Positions 1 through 8,237 are shown, counted from the first letter of the stretch. The stretch: 64,000 nt of DNA from Microbacterium sp. (GCA_013823625.1 PNMM01000004.1:26811-90810); one strand, 5' to 3'. Numbers and translations: made by a program. The notes: a model not told the origin generated them from the letters alone.

Positions 1-79
1 GACGGATGCTCGCCCCGAGTTCTGCGAACTCCTCCGCGCTCAGCGGCGCCGCTTCAGACATCGAGGTCATCATGCTCAT
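1..79 (-). CDS. N-terminal fragment of an unidentified protein
   Basis: A reading frame enters from the left edge; only about 26 N-terminal codons are visible. In-frame ATGs lie at 79, 73, 70 and 61, and the last begins MSEAAPLSAEEFAEL. No strong Shine-Dalgarno separates the candidate starts. The fragment is too short to assign a family. It lies downstream of cofE on the same strand, after a gap of about 60 bases. Confidence 0.5.
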   Translation of the reverse strand, partial: MSMMTSMSEAAPLSAEEFAELGASIR

Positions 80-142
80 TGTTCGACTCTGCCATGCTCT
101 GGCGCCGAGCGCTCTGAGAGTCTGCCCTACTGTGCCGAAACC

Positions 143-943
143 TCAGTTGTAGTCCATGGTCTGCACGCCGGCGGCGAAGCCGTCGCTCCAGGCTTCTTTC
201 GTGCCTTGCGCAAACATGTCGTCGGCGGCCGGGCGCACGAGGCTGCGCGCCCCGGGGGCCGCGTCGTCGAGCAGCCGAGCGAGGCCCCGCACCGCAGCGA
301 CCGGGATGCCGCTCGACTTGCCCTTGACGAGGTCGGCGGCTGCGGCAATCTCGTCGCCGACGGCGGGGGCCGTGACTTCGAGCAGTTTTCCGGCGGCATC
401 GTGAGTGCCCCGCAGGTCGTCGAGCAGCCGAACGCCGCTCGAGCCGATCGCCATGTCGGTCTGGCCTTCACGCCACGCGCGACCGGCCGTGTCGGTGATG
501 ATGACGCCGATGGGCGAGCCGACGCTCTCTTCGACGGCTGCGCGAATGGATGCGGCGCTCGCGTCGGGGTCGACCGGAAGCAGCAGCACGGTGCCGTCGG
601 CAGTGTTGCTTGCGTCGACTCCCGCGGCTGCCATGATCAGCCCGAGCCGGTTCTCGACGATGCGCGTCGTGCCGCCATCGGCGCGGGCGCGCGTGGCAAC
701 GACGCGCACGGTCTCATCGGTGATCGCCTGCTCGCGATCGGCCGCCTGAACGATGCGACCCTCGGCCTTGCTCACGATCTTGCTTGTCACAGCGAGAATG
801 TCGCCCGGCTCGACGCCGGCTCTGCTGGCGGCATCAGCAATGAGTCGCGGCAGGTCATCCCCCGGCGCAATCTCGGGCATGCCCGGGATGCCCCACACGC
901 GCAGTTCTGCCGGTGCAGTCTCGGCCCCGCGCGTTTCGGTCAC
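143..943 (-). CDS. cofE: Coenzyme F420-0:L-glutamate ligase (CofE)
   Basis: A 266-residue stand-alone CofE domain, the enzyme that adds gamma-linked glutamates to F420-0 using GTP. Family motifs visible are [11 protein letters not shown] near residue 53, GVDASNT near 108 and [17 protein letters not shown] near 150. The start is GTG at 943, because no better upstream codon exists. Many actinobacterial homologues (FbiB) carry a C-terminal nitroreductase-like domain; here the protein stops after the ligase domain, so that activity must be encoded elsewhere or be absent. An F420-dependent oxidoreductase lies immediately upstream on the same strand, and Fgd is encoded 9 kb away. Confidence 0.93.
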   Translation of the reverse strand: MTETRGAETAPAELRVWGIPGMPEIAPGDDLPRLIADAASRAGVEPGDILAVTSKIVSKAEGRIVQAADREQAITDETVRVVATRARADGGTTRIVENRLGLIMAAAGVDASNTADGTVLLLPVDPDASAASIRAAVEESVGSPIGVIITDTAGRAWREGQTDMAIGSSGVRLLDDLRGTHDAAGKLLEVTAPAVGDEIAAAADLVKGKSSGIPVAAVRGLARLLDDAAPGARSLVRPAADDMFAQGTKEAWSDGFAAGVQTMDYN

Positions 944-966
944 GCGCCCATTCTGCCCCGCCGCGC

Positions 967-1968
967 TTAGCGCGTCAGCCGCGGCAGCACCTCGCGGCCG
1001 AAGTGCTCGATGAAGGCATCCTGGTTGCGACCCACGTTGTGCAGGTGGATGCGCGAGAACCCGAGGTCGAGGTAGCGCTGGATGTTCGCGCGGTGGGCAT
1101 CCGGGTCACTCGAGATGAGCATCCGCTCGTCGAAGTCGTCGGGGCGCACGAGCTTGGCGATCTGCTCGAGGTCGTACGGCGAGCGGATGTCGCTCTTCGC
1201 GAACCGCATGCCCGCTTGCGGCCACTCGGCGAGCGCGTTGGCCATCGCTTCGTCGTCAGTCGGCGCCCACGACACGTGCAAGCGCAGCGCGTGCTGCCCG
1301 GCCTCGCGGCGGCGGCCGGCCTCGCGCGCCCCGTCGTCGAAGCGTTGCAGCAGCGTGGCGATCTTGTCGATCGGCACCGAGTCGATGAGCAACCCGTCGG
1401 CCACTTGGCCCGCGCGACGCGCGGTGACAGGCCCAGCCGTGGCAATGAGAAGTGGGGGTGGTGACTCGGGACTCGTCCACAGCCGCGTCGACTCGAGTTG
1501 ATACCAGCGACCCTCGTGCTTGACGTCGCGCCCGGCAACCCCCGAGGCGAAGAGCTTCTTGATGATCGTCACGGCCTCGAACATGCGATTGATGCGCTCG
1601 GCCGGCTCGGGCCAATACGAGCCGACAATGTGTTCGCTGATCGCCTCACCACTGCCGAGCGCCAGCCAGTGCCGCCCCGGGTAGAGGCTCGCGAGCGTTG
1701 CCGATGCTTGCGCCACGAGTGCCGGGTGCCACCGGAATGTGGGCGCGAGAGCTCCGACCCCGAGCTCACCCGTCGTCTGCGCACCGAGTGCCGACATGAC
1801 GCCATAGACGAATCCCGCCTGGCCCTGCGTCGGCGTGAACGGCTGCGCCGTGTCGCCCGCGAGCGTTCCGCTGAAGCCGTGCTGTTCGGCGAGCGCCGCG
1901 AGCCGCACCGCATCGGCCGGCGTGAGTTGTTCGAGCGCTGCGGCGAAACCGATCGTGGTCGACGTCAT
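967..1968 (-). CDS. LLM-class F420-dependent oxidoreductase
   Basis: A 333-residue luciferase-like TIM-barrel protein of the F420-dependent class, closest in feel to the G6PDH-like subfamily (segments [17 protein letters not shown] and [10 protein letters not shown]). It should use reduced or oxidised F420 as hydride carrier; the substrate cannot be read from sequence. I take ATG at 1968 instead of longer upstream options: it overlaps the TGA of the upstream oxygenase gene (ATGA), which implies translational coupling. The neighbouring cofE supports cofactor supply. Confidence 0.88.
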   Translation of the reverse strand: MTSTTIGFAAALEQLTPADAVRLAALAEQHGFSGTLAGDTAQPFTPTQGQAGFVYGVMSALGAQTTGELGVGALAPTFRWHPALVAQASATLASLYPGRHWLALGSGEAISEHIVGSYWPEPAERINRMFEAVTIIKKLFASGVAGRDVKHEGRWYQLESTRLWTSPESPPPLLIATAGPVTARRAGQVADGLLIDSVPIDKIATLLQRFDDGAREAGRRREAGQHALRLHVSWAPTDDEAMANALAEWPQAGMRFAKSDIRSPYDLEQIAKLVRPDDFDERMLISSDPDAHRANIQRYLDLGFSRIHLHNVGRNQDAFIEHFGREVLPRLTR

Positions 1969-2957
1969 GCGGGCGGGGCCACGCTCTTCGTCGTCTTGCC
2001 CGCGAGGTGCGGCCCCGCCATGACCGGTTCGTAGCGCGGCGCTTCGCCCTCGGCGAGGCACGAGGGCAAGCACTCGACGATGGTCGAGTAATTGGCGTTG
2101 TGGAAGAACGGCATGCTTTGGCGGCGCTGGCTCGCGGCGACGGTCGACCCGGCAGCAGCATCCGGATTCACGACACGGTGAAGGGTCGAGGTCCAGCGGT
2201 CGTTCGTCCAGCGGGCCATGAGGTCGCCGATGTTGATAACGAGCGCACCCTCTGCGGGCGGAATTGGCACCCACGAGTCCGTCGCCCCGTCGTGCACTTC
2301 GAGGCCCGCCCGGCCGGCTTCTTGCCGCAAGATCGTGAGCGTGCCGTAGTCGGTGTGAGCGCCCGCGCGCAGTTGCCCGGGCTCGGGCGCATGCGTCTGC
2401 TCGGGGTAGTTGATGGCGCGCAAGGCGCTCGGGCTCGCGTCGATGTGGCGCGCGAAGAACTCGGCGGGCAAGTCAAGACCGAGCGCGAACATGCTCATGA
2501 GCCGGTCGGCCAGTCGACCCATCTCGGCGTAGTACGCGTGCCACGCCTGCTGCAGCTCGGGCAGAGCCGCGGGCCACACGTTGGCCGTGAACAGCGCGGC
2601 TTCGGTCTCGTCAACAGGCACGTGATGGGGGCGGATGCCCGGCCCCATGTTGAACGACTCCTTCAGGTCGCCCGGCGTGACGTCACCGCGCGAGGCCGCG
2701 AGCGACTCGCTGCGCATCGGAAAGTACCCGTAGAGCCCACCCGGCGCGCGCTCGACCGCGAGCTTGTCGGCGAGCGGCAGATCGAAGAATGCACGCGCGA
2801 GATTCCACGCGGCGTCGGCCACCGCAGCGTCGACCCCGTGGTCGACGACCTGAAAGAACCCGACCGTGCGCAGGGTCTCATCGAACTCGCGCCCGACCAC
2901 CGCCGGGTCGCGGTCAAGACTGATGGTCGGAACAGCAATCGACGGCGTCATGGCCAC
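1965..2957 (-). CDS. 2-oxoglutarate/Fe(II)-dependent oxygenase, isopenicillin N synthase family
   Basis: A 330-residue protein with an N-terminal DIOX_N-like half and a C-terminal 2OG-Fe(II) oxygenase half. The iron ligands are visible as HTDYGTLTIL (H and D) and the distal His in TLHRVVNP; the 2-oxoglutarate-binding Arg-x-Ser is in RRQSMPFFHN. These residues argue for an active dioxygenase. The substrate is unknown; bacterial members of this family oxidise varied small molecules. It overlaps the downstream F420-dependent oxidoreductase by 4 bases, so the two probably act in one pathway. Confidence 0.9.
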   Translation of the reverse strand: MAMTPSIAVPTISLDRDPAVVGREFDETLRTVGFFQVVDHGVDAAVADAAWNLARAFFDLPLADKLAVERAPGGLYGYFPMRSESLAASRGDVTPGDLKESFNMGPGIRPHHVPVDETEAALFTANVWPAALPELQQAWHAYYAEMGRLADRLMSMFALGLDLPAEFFARHIDASPSALRAINYPEQTHAPEPGQLRAGAHTDYGTLTILRQEAGRAGLEVHDGATDSWVPIPPAEGALVINIGDLMARWTNDRWTSTLHRVVNPDAAAGSTVAASQRRQSMPFFHNANYSTIVECLPSCLAEGEAPRYEPVMAGPHLAGKTTKSVAPPA

Positions 2958-3050
2958 ACGCTACCCCTTGATCAGCCCCTGCACACCGTGCGAGCACCGC
3001 GCATCCAGGTGGCTCGCTTAGCGTCGAAGTACCGACCGAAGAGAGACGCC

Positions 3051-3551
3051 ATGACGACGATTGCTGCCTTGCTCGACAAGTTCGACCGCCTCGTCGTGTG
3101 GACCATGGATGCCTTCGGCATCAAGTTCGCGCGCCTCGCTCTGGGCATCGTTTTCATCTGGTTCGGGGCACTCAAAATGATCGGCGACCTCAGCCCGGCC
3201 TACGACCTCGTGGCGGCAACGGTCTACTGGCTCACGCCCGAGATCATCATTCCTCTCATCGGCCTGTGGGAGGTGGCGATCGGCGTCGCCTTCCTCTTCC
3301 CGCCGCTCACGCGCCTCGCGCTGCTGTTGCTGATCCCGCAGATGCCCGCAACGTTCTTGCCGCTCGTACTGCTTCCGGCCGTGACCTTCACGGTCGTGCC
3401 GTGGGGGCTCACTCTCGAGGGCCAATACATCGTCAAGAACCTCGTCATCATCGCGTGCGCGCTCATCATCGGCGGCACGGCTCTGCGCAAGGACCGCAGC
3501 GACCGCGAGGCGCGCACGGGCGCCATCGAGGTGCCGGTACATACGAGCTAG
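3051..3551 (+). CDS. DoxX-like integral membrane protein
   Basis: A 166-residue protein with four predicted membrane helices (FARLALGIVFIWFGALKM, the IIIPLIGLWEVAIGVAFLF segment, LLLLIPQMPATFLPLVLL, and IVKNLVIIACALIIGG) and a short polar tail, as in DoxX/DUF417-type proteins. Start ATG 3051 follows a GAGAG ribosome site; longer readings upstream run antisense through the oxygenase gene. Function is unknown; relatives have been linked to quinone or redox homeostasis. Its stop shares the palindrome CTAG with the stop of the convergent gene. Confidence 0.82.
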   Translation: MTTIAALLDKFDRLVVWTMDAFGIKFARLALGIVFIWFGALKMIGDLSPAYDLVAATVYWLTPEIIIPLIGLWEVAIGVAFLFPPLTRLALLLLIPQMPATFLPLVLLPAVTFTVVPWGLTLEGQYIVKNLVIIACALIIGGTALRKDRSDREARTGAIEVPVHTS

Positions 3552-4120
3552 ATGGGCGACTCGCCCCGTTCGAGCTGCGCAATGTAGCCCGCGAGCTTTC
3601 GCGTGCGCGTCTCGGCGCGCACGACGCCATCGAGTCGAAAGACGATCGCAAACCGCGCGGTGGAGCTGATCGAGGCGAACGTGGCCGCGGCTGCGGGCGA
3701 GGCATCCAGAGCGGCCTGCAGGTCTGCGGGAACCACCATGCTTTTCTGACTGTAGGCGGCATCCCATCGACCGTCGGCTTTGGCGCGCTCGACCTGAGCG
3801 ATGCCCGGCGGGCGCATGCGACCCGCCTCGGTCAAGCGCTCGATGATGCCGACGTTGCGTTGCGACCACACCGAGCGAGGCCGCCGCGGAGTGAAGACCT
3901 GCAGAGAATAATCGTCGTCGAGGCCGTAGATCTGGCCGTCGATCCAGCCGAAACACAGCGCCGACTCGAGCGCTTCGTCATACGTGATGCCCGGCGCCGA
4001 CGAGCGCTTCTTGCGCATCTTGAGTCGAACCCCGGGGTGCTCGGGATGCGCCTCGAGCCACTCTTCCCACAGCTCAACGCGCTCGAAGAGCATCACGGGC
4101 TTCTCGGAGTTCGCGACCAC
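3548..4120 (-). CDS. YdeI/OmpD-associated family protein
   Basis: A 190-residue protein of the YdeI family: an N-terminal segment with WEEWLEAHPEHPGVRLKM and YDEALESALCFGWIDGQ, the basic stretch TPRRPRSVWSQRN, and a C-terminal helical tail (ARTFASISSTARFAIVFRL-like region, then RTRKLAGYIAQLERGE). The molecular role is not established; some members affect resistance to peptides. It is convergent with the DoxX-like gene and overlaps it by 4 bases at CTAG. Confidence 0.85.
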   Translation of the reverse strand: MVANSEKPVMLFERVELWEEWLEAHPEHPGVRLKMRKKRSSAPGITYDEALESALCFGWIDGQIYGLDDDYSLQVFTPRRPRSVWSQRNVGIIERLTEAGRMRPPGIAQVERAKADGRWDAAYSQKSMVVPADLQAALDASPAAAATFASISSTARFAIVFRLDGVVRAETRTRKLAGYIAQLERGESPI

Positions 4121-4145
4121 AATCTCAGCCTAAATGGCGACGATT

Positions 4146-4192
4146 ACGGCGTGTTTACGGCTTTGTTGACGGCTGTGTTTACGGCTTTGTTG
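4146..4192. repeat. 24-bp tandem repeat spanning a stop codon
   Basis: The 18-mer GTGTTTACGGCTTTGTTG occurs at 4151-4168 and again at 4175-4192, separated by ACGGCT (period 24). The right copy contains the last codons and the TAA stop of the DUF4287 gene; the left copy repeats those codons and stop just downstream. Confidence 0.9.
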
Positions 4193-4466
4193 CCACGCCG
4201 TCGAGCCAGAGAACATTGCTGGGGTCGCTGTGGGTTCCGCCCGAGTTCACGTGCTTGGGGTCGATCACGGGGCCCTTCTTGATGACGTGCACGATCGCCA
4301 TGGCGTGGCCCCGCCCCAGCCCGTAGTCGTCGGCGAGCCACTGCACGATGACCCCGGCCTTGACGCTCGCATCGTCGTAGCCGCGCGCAATGGCCTCGTC
4401 AACGATCGCTCGCGGGGTCTTGCCCGTCTTCGCCTCGACGGCGTCGAGATAAGCCTGAAACGACAT
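4179..4466 (-). CDS. DUF4287 domain protein
   Basis: A 95-residue protein matching DUF4287 (SFQAYLDAVEAKTGKTP, DEAIARGY, KAGVIVQWLADDYGLGRGHAMAIVHVIKKG). Members are small helical proteins of unknown biochemical role, sometimes fused to DUF5655. The C-terminus (GVATKP) falls inside a tandem DNA repeat that duplicates its terminal codons and stop. ATG 4466 has no strong Shine-Dalgarno. Confidence 0.85.
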   Translation of the reverse strand: MSFQAYLDAVEAKTGKTPRAIVDEAIARGYDDASVKAGVIVQWLADDYGLGRGHAMAIVHVIKKGPVIDPKHVNSGGTHSDPSNVLWLDGVATKP

Positions 4467-4518
4467 GAGTGCTCCCTACAGTGACGACGACGGGCCTCAG
4501 CCTAGAACTCAGCAGGGG

Positions 4519-5523
4519 TCAGAGCGTAACGATGACCTTGCCGCGCGCGTGGCCCGCTTCGCCGTGAGCGAGGGCCTCGGCGATTCGGTCAGCGGGGTAC
4601 ACCTCGTCAACAACCACGCGCAGCGCGCCCGACGCCAACCAGTCGGCGAGCGACTGCAGATCGGCGGTGTCGCGCTTCGCGAGAAACGAGGCGTACGTGC
4701 GCCGCGAAAAGAGCGATGCGACAGCGAGCTTCGCGGGCGCGACGAGCGGCGCGAGCCACTCCCCCTTCGGAGCCCCGCACGCCACGAGCGAGCCCGTTGG
4801 AGTCAGGATGCGCGCCAGGTCGCGCAACCGCCGGTTGCCGGCGAGCTCAAAGATCAGGTCGAACCGGGCGATGCCCCGCGTGACTTCGGTCGTCGTGTAG
4901 TCGATGACGTCGTCGGCGCCGAGTCGGGCGACGAGCTCAAGGTTGCGCGTGCTCGTGACGGCCGTCACGTGCGCGCCCAGCAGCTTGGCGATCTGCACGG
5001 CGAAAGTGCCGACGCCACCCGAGGCGCCAATGATGAGCACGCGAGGGCGCATGGGCTCAACCTCGCCCGGGGCCCACGTGAGCGGGGCAACGAGGCCGCC
5101 GCGGCGCAGACCCTGCAGGGCCGTGATGGCCGCGACGCCCACCCCACCGGCATCGGTCTTCGACACACCCGCCGGCTTCGGCACGAGGCCCGACTCGCCC
5201 ACGACCATGAGCTCGCTCCAGGCGCCCGACCCGAAGCCGAAGACCTCGTCGCCCACCGCGAGCCGCGTGACGCCCGCACCCACCGACTCGACGACACCCG
5301 CGACGTCAGACCCCATGGCCTGGCCGCTCGGCTTGGGGGCACGTAGGCCTCGCATCATCCGCACGACATAGGGCGTGCCGCGCAGCTCGTGCCAGTCGAG
5401 CGGGTTGATCGAGCTCGCGGCGACGCGCACGAGCACCTGGTTGTCGGCGGCGACGGGCGGCGGAGCATCCACGACCCGCAGCACCTCAGGGCCGCCATAG
5501 GTCGTTGCGACAACGGACTTCAT
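4519..5523 (-). CDS. MDR-superfamily NAD(P)-dependent oxidoreductase, quinone-reductase-like
   Basis: A 334-residue medium-chain reductase. The N-terminal GroES-like half contains INPLDWHELRGTPY and GSDVAGVVESVG; the Rossmann half contains GASGGVGTFAVQIAKLLGA. The structural- and catalytic-zinc cysteines of alcohol dehydrogenases are missing, which fits the quinone oxidoreductase branch. ATG 5523 is preferred over GTG 5526 because GAAGGG sits 6 bases before it. The gene is divergent from a TetR regulator and shares an operator-rich 75-bp spacer, so it is probably that regulator's target. Confidence 0.9.
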   Translation of the reverse strand: MKSVVATTYGGPEVLRVVDAPPPVAADNQVLVRVAASSINPLDWHELRGTPYVVRMMRGLRAPKPSGQAMGSDVAGVVESVGAGVTRLAVGDEVFGFGSGAWSELMVVGESGLVPKPAGVSKTDAGGVGVAAITALQGLRRGGLVAPLTWAPGEVEPMRPRVLIIGASGGVGTFAVQIAKLLGAHVTAVTSTRNLELVARLGADDVIDYTTTEVTRGIARFDLIFELAGNRRLRDLARILTPTGSLVACGAPKGEWLAPLVAPAKLAVASLFSRRTYASFLAKRDTADLQSLADWLASGALRVVVDEVYPADRIAEALAHGEAGHARGKVIVTL

Positions 5524-5537
5524 CACGTGCCCTTCGA

Positions 5538-5569
5538 TTGCTTACGGTGTATGCTTACGCCGTAAACTA
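5538..5569. promoter_or_regulatory. Divergent promoter with TetR-type operator
   Basis: The spacer between the reductase and tetR genes holds two related sites: TTACGGTGTAT (5542-5552, imperfect palindrome) and TTACGCCGTAA (5555-5565, perfect 11-bp palindrome). CTTACG recurs with a 13-bp period. A -10-like TAAACT (5563-5568) for tetR overlaps the second site. This arrangement suits autorepression and repression of the divergent gene. Binding is inferred, not shown. Confidence 0.7.
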
Positions 5570-5601
5570 TGCCACCGCGGCGACACTGTCAAGGAGACAC
5601 C

Positions 5602-6288
5602 ATGGCGCGATCACGGGATGCCCTCACGCACGACCGCGTACTGCAGGCTGCCCTCGCCCTCGCCGACTCCGAGGGTCTCGAGGCGCTCAGCATGCGGCGA
5701 CTCGGCACCGAGTTGGGGGTGGAAGCGATGTCGCTGTACCGCCACGTGCCCAACAAAGAAGCCCTGCTCGACGCCATGGTTGACGCGATCGTGCACGACT
5801 GGATCGACGACGAGGCCGTCCCCGCAGCCGACTGGCGCGGGCGCATCGCGGCGATCATGCACCGCGCGCACGCCACACTGCTCGCCCGCCCCTGGGCAAT
5901 CGAACTCGTGACCGTTCGCCCTCGCGTGGGCGACGGTCGCTTGCGCTACGCCGAGGCGATTACGACGGCTCTGCTCGAGGCGGGCTTCACCCCGCAGCTC
6001 GCGCACCACGGCCTGCACATCGTCGACGGAACCGTCATGGGCTTCACCGCGCAACAAGCCCGACGCCCCAGCGCCGCGGCACTCGGCGACCGCGTGCACG
6101 CGCTGTACAACGGCGACCTCACGGCCGACTACCCGGGCATCAGCGTCACGATTCGCGAGCACCACGACCACGCCGAGGAGTACTCACTCATGGTCGATCT
6201 CGTCATCGACGGGCTGGCTCGCTTGCGCGACGGCCTGCTCCCCCCGCGCACCGGTTCCGGGGCAAGCTACGTGCTCTCGCTCGCCTGA
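5602..6288 (+). CDS. TetR/AcrR family transcriptional repressor
   Basis: A 228-residue regulator with an N-terminal helix-turn-helix (LSMRRLGTELGVEAMSLYRHVPNKEALL, about residues 34-61) and a TetR_C-type ligand domain. ATG 5602 follows a strong AAGGAG at 5591-5596. It is divergent from a quinone-reductase-like gene, with palindromes in the shared spacer, so the likely circuit is a ligand-relieved repressor of a detoxifying reductase. The ligand is unknown. Confidence 0.93.
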   Translation: MARSRDALTHDRVLQAALALADSEGLEALSMRRLGTELGVEAMSLYRHVPNKEALLDAMVDAIVHDWIDDEAVPAADWRGRIAAIMHRAHATLLARPWAIELVTVRPRVGDGRLRYAEAITTALLEAGFTPQLAHHGLHIVDGTVMGFTAQQARRPSAAALGDRVHALYNGDLTADYPGISVTIREHHDHAEEYSLMVDLVIDGLARLRDGLLPPRTGSGASYVLSLA

Positions 6289-6295
6289 ACCCGCG

Positions 6296-6454
6296 CTACG
6301 CGCGAGAGAACAACCGCGCGAAGAATCCAGGCTCGTTCTCGTGACCCTGGCAGCGATCCCGCTGCGGGATGCCGCGCATGACTTGCGCAACGTGCTGACC
6401 GCACCCGCTCCAGCTGGCTTTGCCGCACTTACGACAGGTGGTTTGGTGACACAT
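6296..6454 (-). CDS. 52-residue Cys/His-rich small protein
   Basis: A short gene encoding MCHQTTCRKCGKASWSGCGQ at its N-terminus and ending in the basic, aromatic tail FFARLFSRA, TAG stop at 6296. The Cys and His pattern (C2, H3, C7, C10, C18, H21, C35, H38) suggests a metal-binding knuckle. AAGGAG lies 5 bases before the ATG, and an extended -10 (TGATAGCAT) follows a perfect ATACCCCCGGGGGTAT palindrome, so it has its own promoter. I recall similar tiny proteins in other actinobacteria, but no known function. The operator suggests control by the CsoR-family protein encoded at 32.1 kb. Confidence 0.8.
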   Translation of the reverse strand: MCHQTTCRKCGKASWSGCGQHVAQVMRGIPQRDRCQGHENEPGFFARLFSRA

Positions 6455-6491
6455 CGTGGCTCCTTCAAGAGTGGTGCCACGATGCTATCAG

Positions 6492-6510
6492 ATACCCCCG
6501 GGGGTATTTT
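6492..6510. promoter_or_regulatory. CsoR-type operator upstream of the Cys/His-rich small gene
   Basis: ATACCCCCGGGGGTAT at 6492-6507 is a perfect 16-bp palindrome followed by TTT. It resembles the GC-tract operators of CsoR/RcnR-family repressors and nearly matches the site in front of csoR at 32411-32433. On the minus strand it lies just upstream of the extended -10 TGATAGCAT, where repressor binding would block initiation. Confidence 0.75.
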
Positions 6511-6937
6511 AACGCTGCGTGCCGCTCCCTGAAAAGAATGCGTTGGCGCGCGGAGTCCACAGCCAGCTGAGCACGATCGCTGAAATCAGCACGCTGATGA
6601 TGCCGACGAAGAGGCCGACGCCGCCCGTCGTGATGGCGAGAATCTGCGACACGATCGAGATGCCTCGAACGATCGTGAAGATGAGGCGTGACACGCGGCT
6701 GCCGCGAAGCAGGCCTCCCGCCACGATCAGCACGATGACGCCGGACACGATGATGGTGATCGCCGTCAGCAATCCACCCGGCAGGGGATTCGACACGAGG
6801 GCTGCCCCAGTGGCGATCACGAGCAGCATCGAGCCGCCGATGATGTCAAAGATGCCGCCGATGTAGGCGAGCACTCCGATGAACGTCACCCCAGCGGGGC
6901 GGCGAGGGTCAGTTGAAGACTGAGCGGGCTGCGTCAT
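6509..6937 (-). CDS. Small integral membrane protein
   Basis: A 142-residue protein. After a polar N-terminus (MTQPAQSSTDPRRP) it has four hydrophobic segments: GVTFIGVLAYIGGIFDIIGG, LLTAITIIVSGVIVLIVAGG, VSRLIFTIVRGISIVSQILA and VGLFVGIISVLISAIVLSWLW (approximate). The start at 6937 is chosen over upstream codons because everything before MTQPA reads as noncoding. No family is recognised with confidence and no function is proposed. Its stop ends next to the CsoR-type operator. Confidence 0.78.
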   Translation of the reverse strand: MTQPAQSSTDPRRPAGVTFIGVLAYIGGIFDIIGGSMLLVIATGAALVSNPLPGGLLTAITIIVSGVIVLIVAGGLLRGSRVSRLIFTIVRGISIVSQILAITTGGVGLFVGIISVLISAIVLSWLWTPRANAFFSGSGTQR

Positions 6938-7051
6938 GGGGCCACTGTAACGAAAAGGTGACAAACGCGACACGCCCGGGATTTCGGCTTGCACCTCGTG
7001 TCGCGCCGCCACTAGGTTCATCGAGCGCCACATGACGAAAGGAGGCCGACC

Positions 7052-7120
7052 GTGATGATTCGCTTTGCTCTGGGAATGATTCCCACCACCGCCGGCTTCG
7101 TCGGCGATCTCACCGCCTGA
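7052..7120 (+). CDS. Possible 22-residue leader or small hydrophobic peptide
   Basis: GTG 7052 / ATG 7055 begin a 22-codon frame (MMIRFALGMIPTTAGFVGDL, then TA, stop TGA). It is preceded by a near-consensus AAAGGAGG at 7038-7045, the strongest ribosome site in this stretch. The peptide is hydrophobic. The same frame stays open after the TGA until 7300. This could be a translated leader, a small membrane peptide or chance. Confidence 0.35.
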   Translation: MMIRFALGMIPTTAGFVGDLTA

Positions 7121-7357
7121 TCAGTTTTTTGCGCTTCACGTAGTTCGCTGATCCCTCCGGCGGCCGCGGCCGGCACGCCGTGCACGGTGCACATCGCGCC
7201 TCGCACGACGTTCCCGCACACCGTGCTTTCGCACACCGTGTGCACCCGCGCGCCCGCTGCTCTCTCTGCCGCCACGAGCGGCACCACCCGTTACGGCTGA
7301 CCGTCCACGCAACCGCGCGACGGTCACGCGTGACACCCGCAGTGAGGAACCATTGTC
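7121..7357. other. Stretch without a convincing gene
   Basis: No frame here looks convincingly coding. It has GATCAG (7119-7124) and CTGATC (7148-7153) as a 6-bp inverted repeat around a T6 run, and CGCACACCGTG-like direct repeats near 7215-7243. No clear promoter is seen. Confidence 0.4.
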
Positions 7358-7519
7358 ATGACCACCATCACGGCCCCCGTGGCCCTGATCACGCCCGACC
7401 ACCCGCCACAACCCGCGCGCTCTGACGACGACGAGCGTCGGGTTCGCGCGGCGCTCGAGACCGAGCGTCGCGAACGCGCGATGCAGCGCTCAGCCCTGCT
7501 GATGCTGCCACCGCGATGA
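7358..7519 (+). CDS. Possible 53-residue charged small protein
   Basis: ATG 7358 opens a 53-codon frame that begins MTTITAPVALITPDHPP and continues into a highly charged, predicted helical tail (DDDERRVRAALETERRERAM). GAGGAA lies about 9 bases before the start. Third-codon positions are GC-rich as in neighbouring genes. No family is recognised; the evidence is coding style plus a ribosome site only. Confidence 0.42.
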   Translation: MTTITAPVALITPDHPPQPARSDDDERRVRAALETERRERAMQRSALLMLPPR

Positions 7520-7559
7520 CGATCGAACGGATGCCCCGCTCACGCCGGGCGTCTGGGAG

Positions 7560-8231
7560 CTACCGCCCCCAGGCGCTCGGCGGTGCCGTCACTACGGGCA
7601 CGGGGTCGTACGCCCAGTGCGCCCCTTGGTTGTACATGCCCGTCGCCCAGCCGGAGAACCAAATCGCGCGCTCGACTTCTTCGGTCGGCGCCGACGCCCG
7701 GAGCGTCGCCACGATTTCGCTGTAGCGCGGCAGGGTGTGGAGGGCTTCGGCGGCGTTGGCCGCGGCATCCACCAGATCGACGTAGCGACCGGTGCCGCCT
7801 CCCCCACCCGAGCCCCAGCCATTGTTGAGGGGGTTGTTGCGCAAGTACCAGGTGTCGACGAAGTTCTCTTGGCGCATCCACCGCGTCACGACCGTGACAT
7901 TGCTCTCGGTGATCGGAAACTCGCCCCAGAGCAGCACGAGCTTGGCCCAGTCGTAGTTGGTGCCGCTCGTGATGAGCGTCTCGGGCGACGGGGTGGCACT
8001 GAAGTTGTGGCGTTCGGCGGGAGGCACCACCGCGAGCGGCGAGACGGCCGCGAGCGATTGAGCGTTCTCATCGATGTAGGCGGCGAAGACATCGGTCTGC
8101 GTCGGCGTCGAGAACCCGAGCGTTGCCATGATCACGAGCCCCGCGATCATGGAGACGAAAACGGTGCGAACGGTCGACCACGCGTGCCGGCGGAAGGCCG
8201 GGCGCGTGGAGACATGGAGATGCTTGGGCAT
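7560..8231 (-). CDS. Membrane-anchored or secreted protein, possibly lysozyme-fold
   Basis: A 223-residue protein with a basic N-terminus and one hydrophobic segment (TVFVSMIAGLVIMATLGF, about residues 23-40), so anchored or secreted. The outer domain has RWMRQENFVDTWYLRNNPLN, a Gly-rich linker GSGGGGG, an Ala-rich helix and FSGWATGMYNQGAHW. The 'E...NNPLN' pattern and the W/H-rich end recall phage and bacterial muramidase-like domains, but I see no definitive catalytic signature. Its start follows a 70-nt nested hairpin. Confidence 0.8.
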   Translation of the reverse strand: MPKHLHVSTRPAFRRHAWSTVRTVFVSMIAGLVIMATLGFSTPTQTDVFAAYIDENAQSLAAVSPLAVVPPAERHNFSATPSPETLITSGTNYDWAKLVLLWGEFPITESNVTVVTRWMRQENFVDTWYLRNNPLNNGWGSGGGGGTGRYVDLVDAAANAAEALHTLPRYSEIVATLRASAPTEEVERAIWFSGWATGMYNQGAHWAYDPVPVVTAPPSAWGR

Positions 8232-8237
8232 GAGTGT

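Noticed and set aside
2007..3050. Upstream extension of the DoxX-like frame
   Set aside because: It is antisense to the oxygenase gene; the membrane protein begins at ATG 3051 with its own ribosome site.
7118..7120. In-frame TGA as possible selenocysteine codon
   Set aside because: No SECIS-like structure or Cys-type homologue supports it, and the downstream segment is not convincingly coding.
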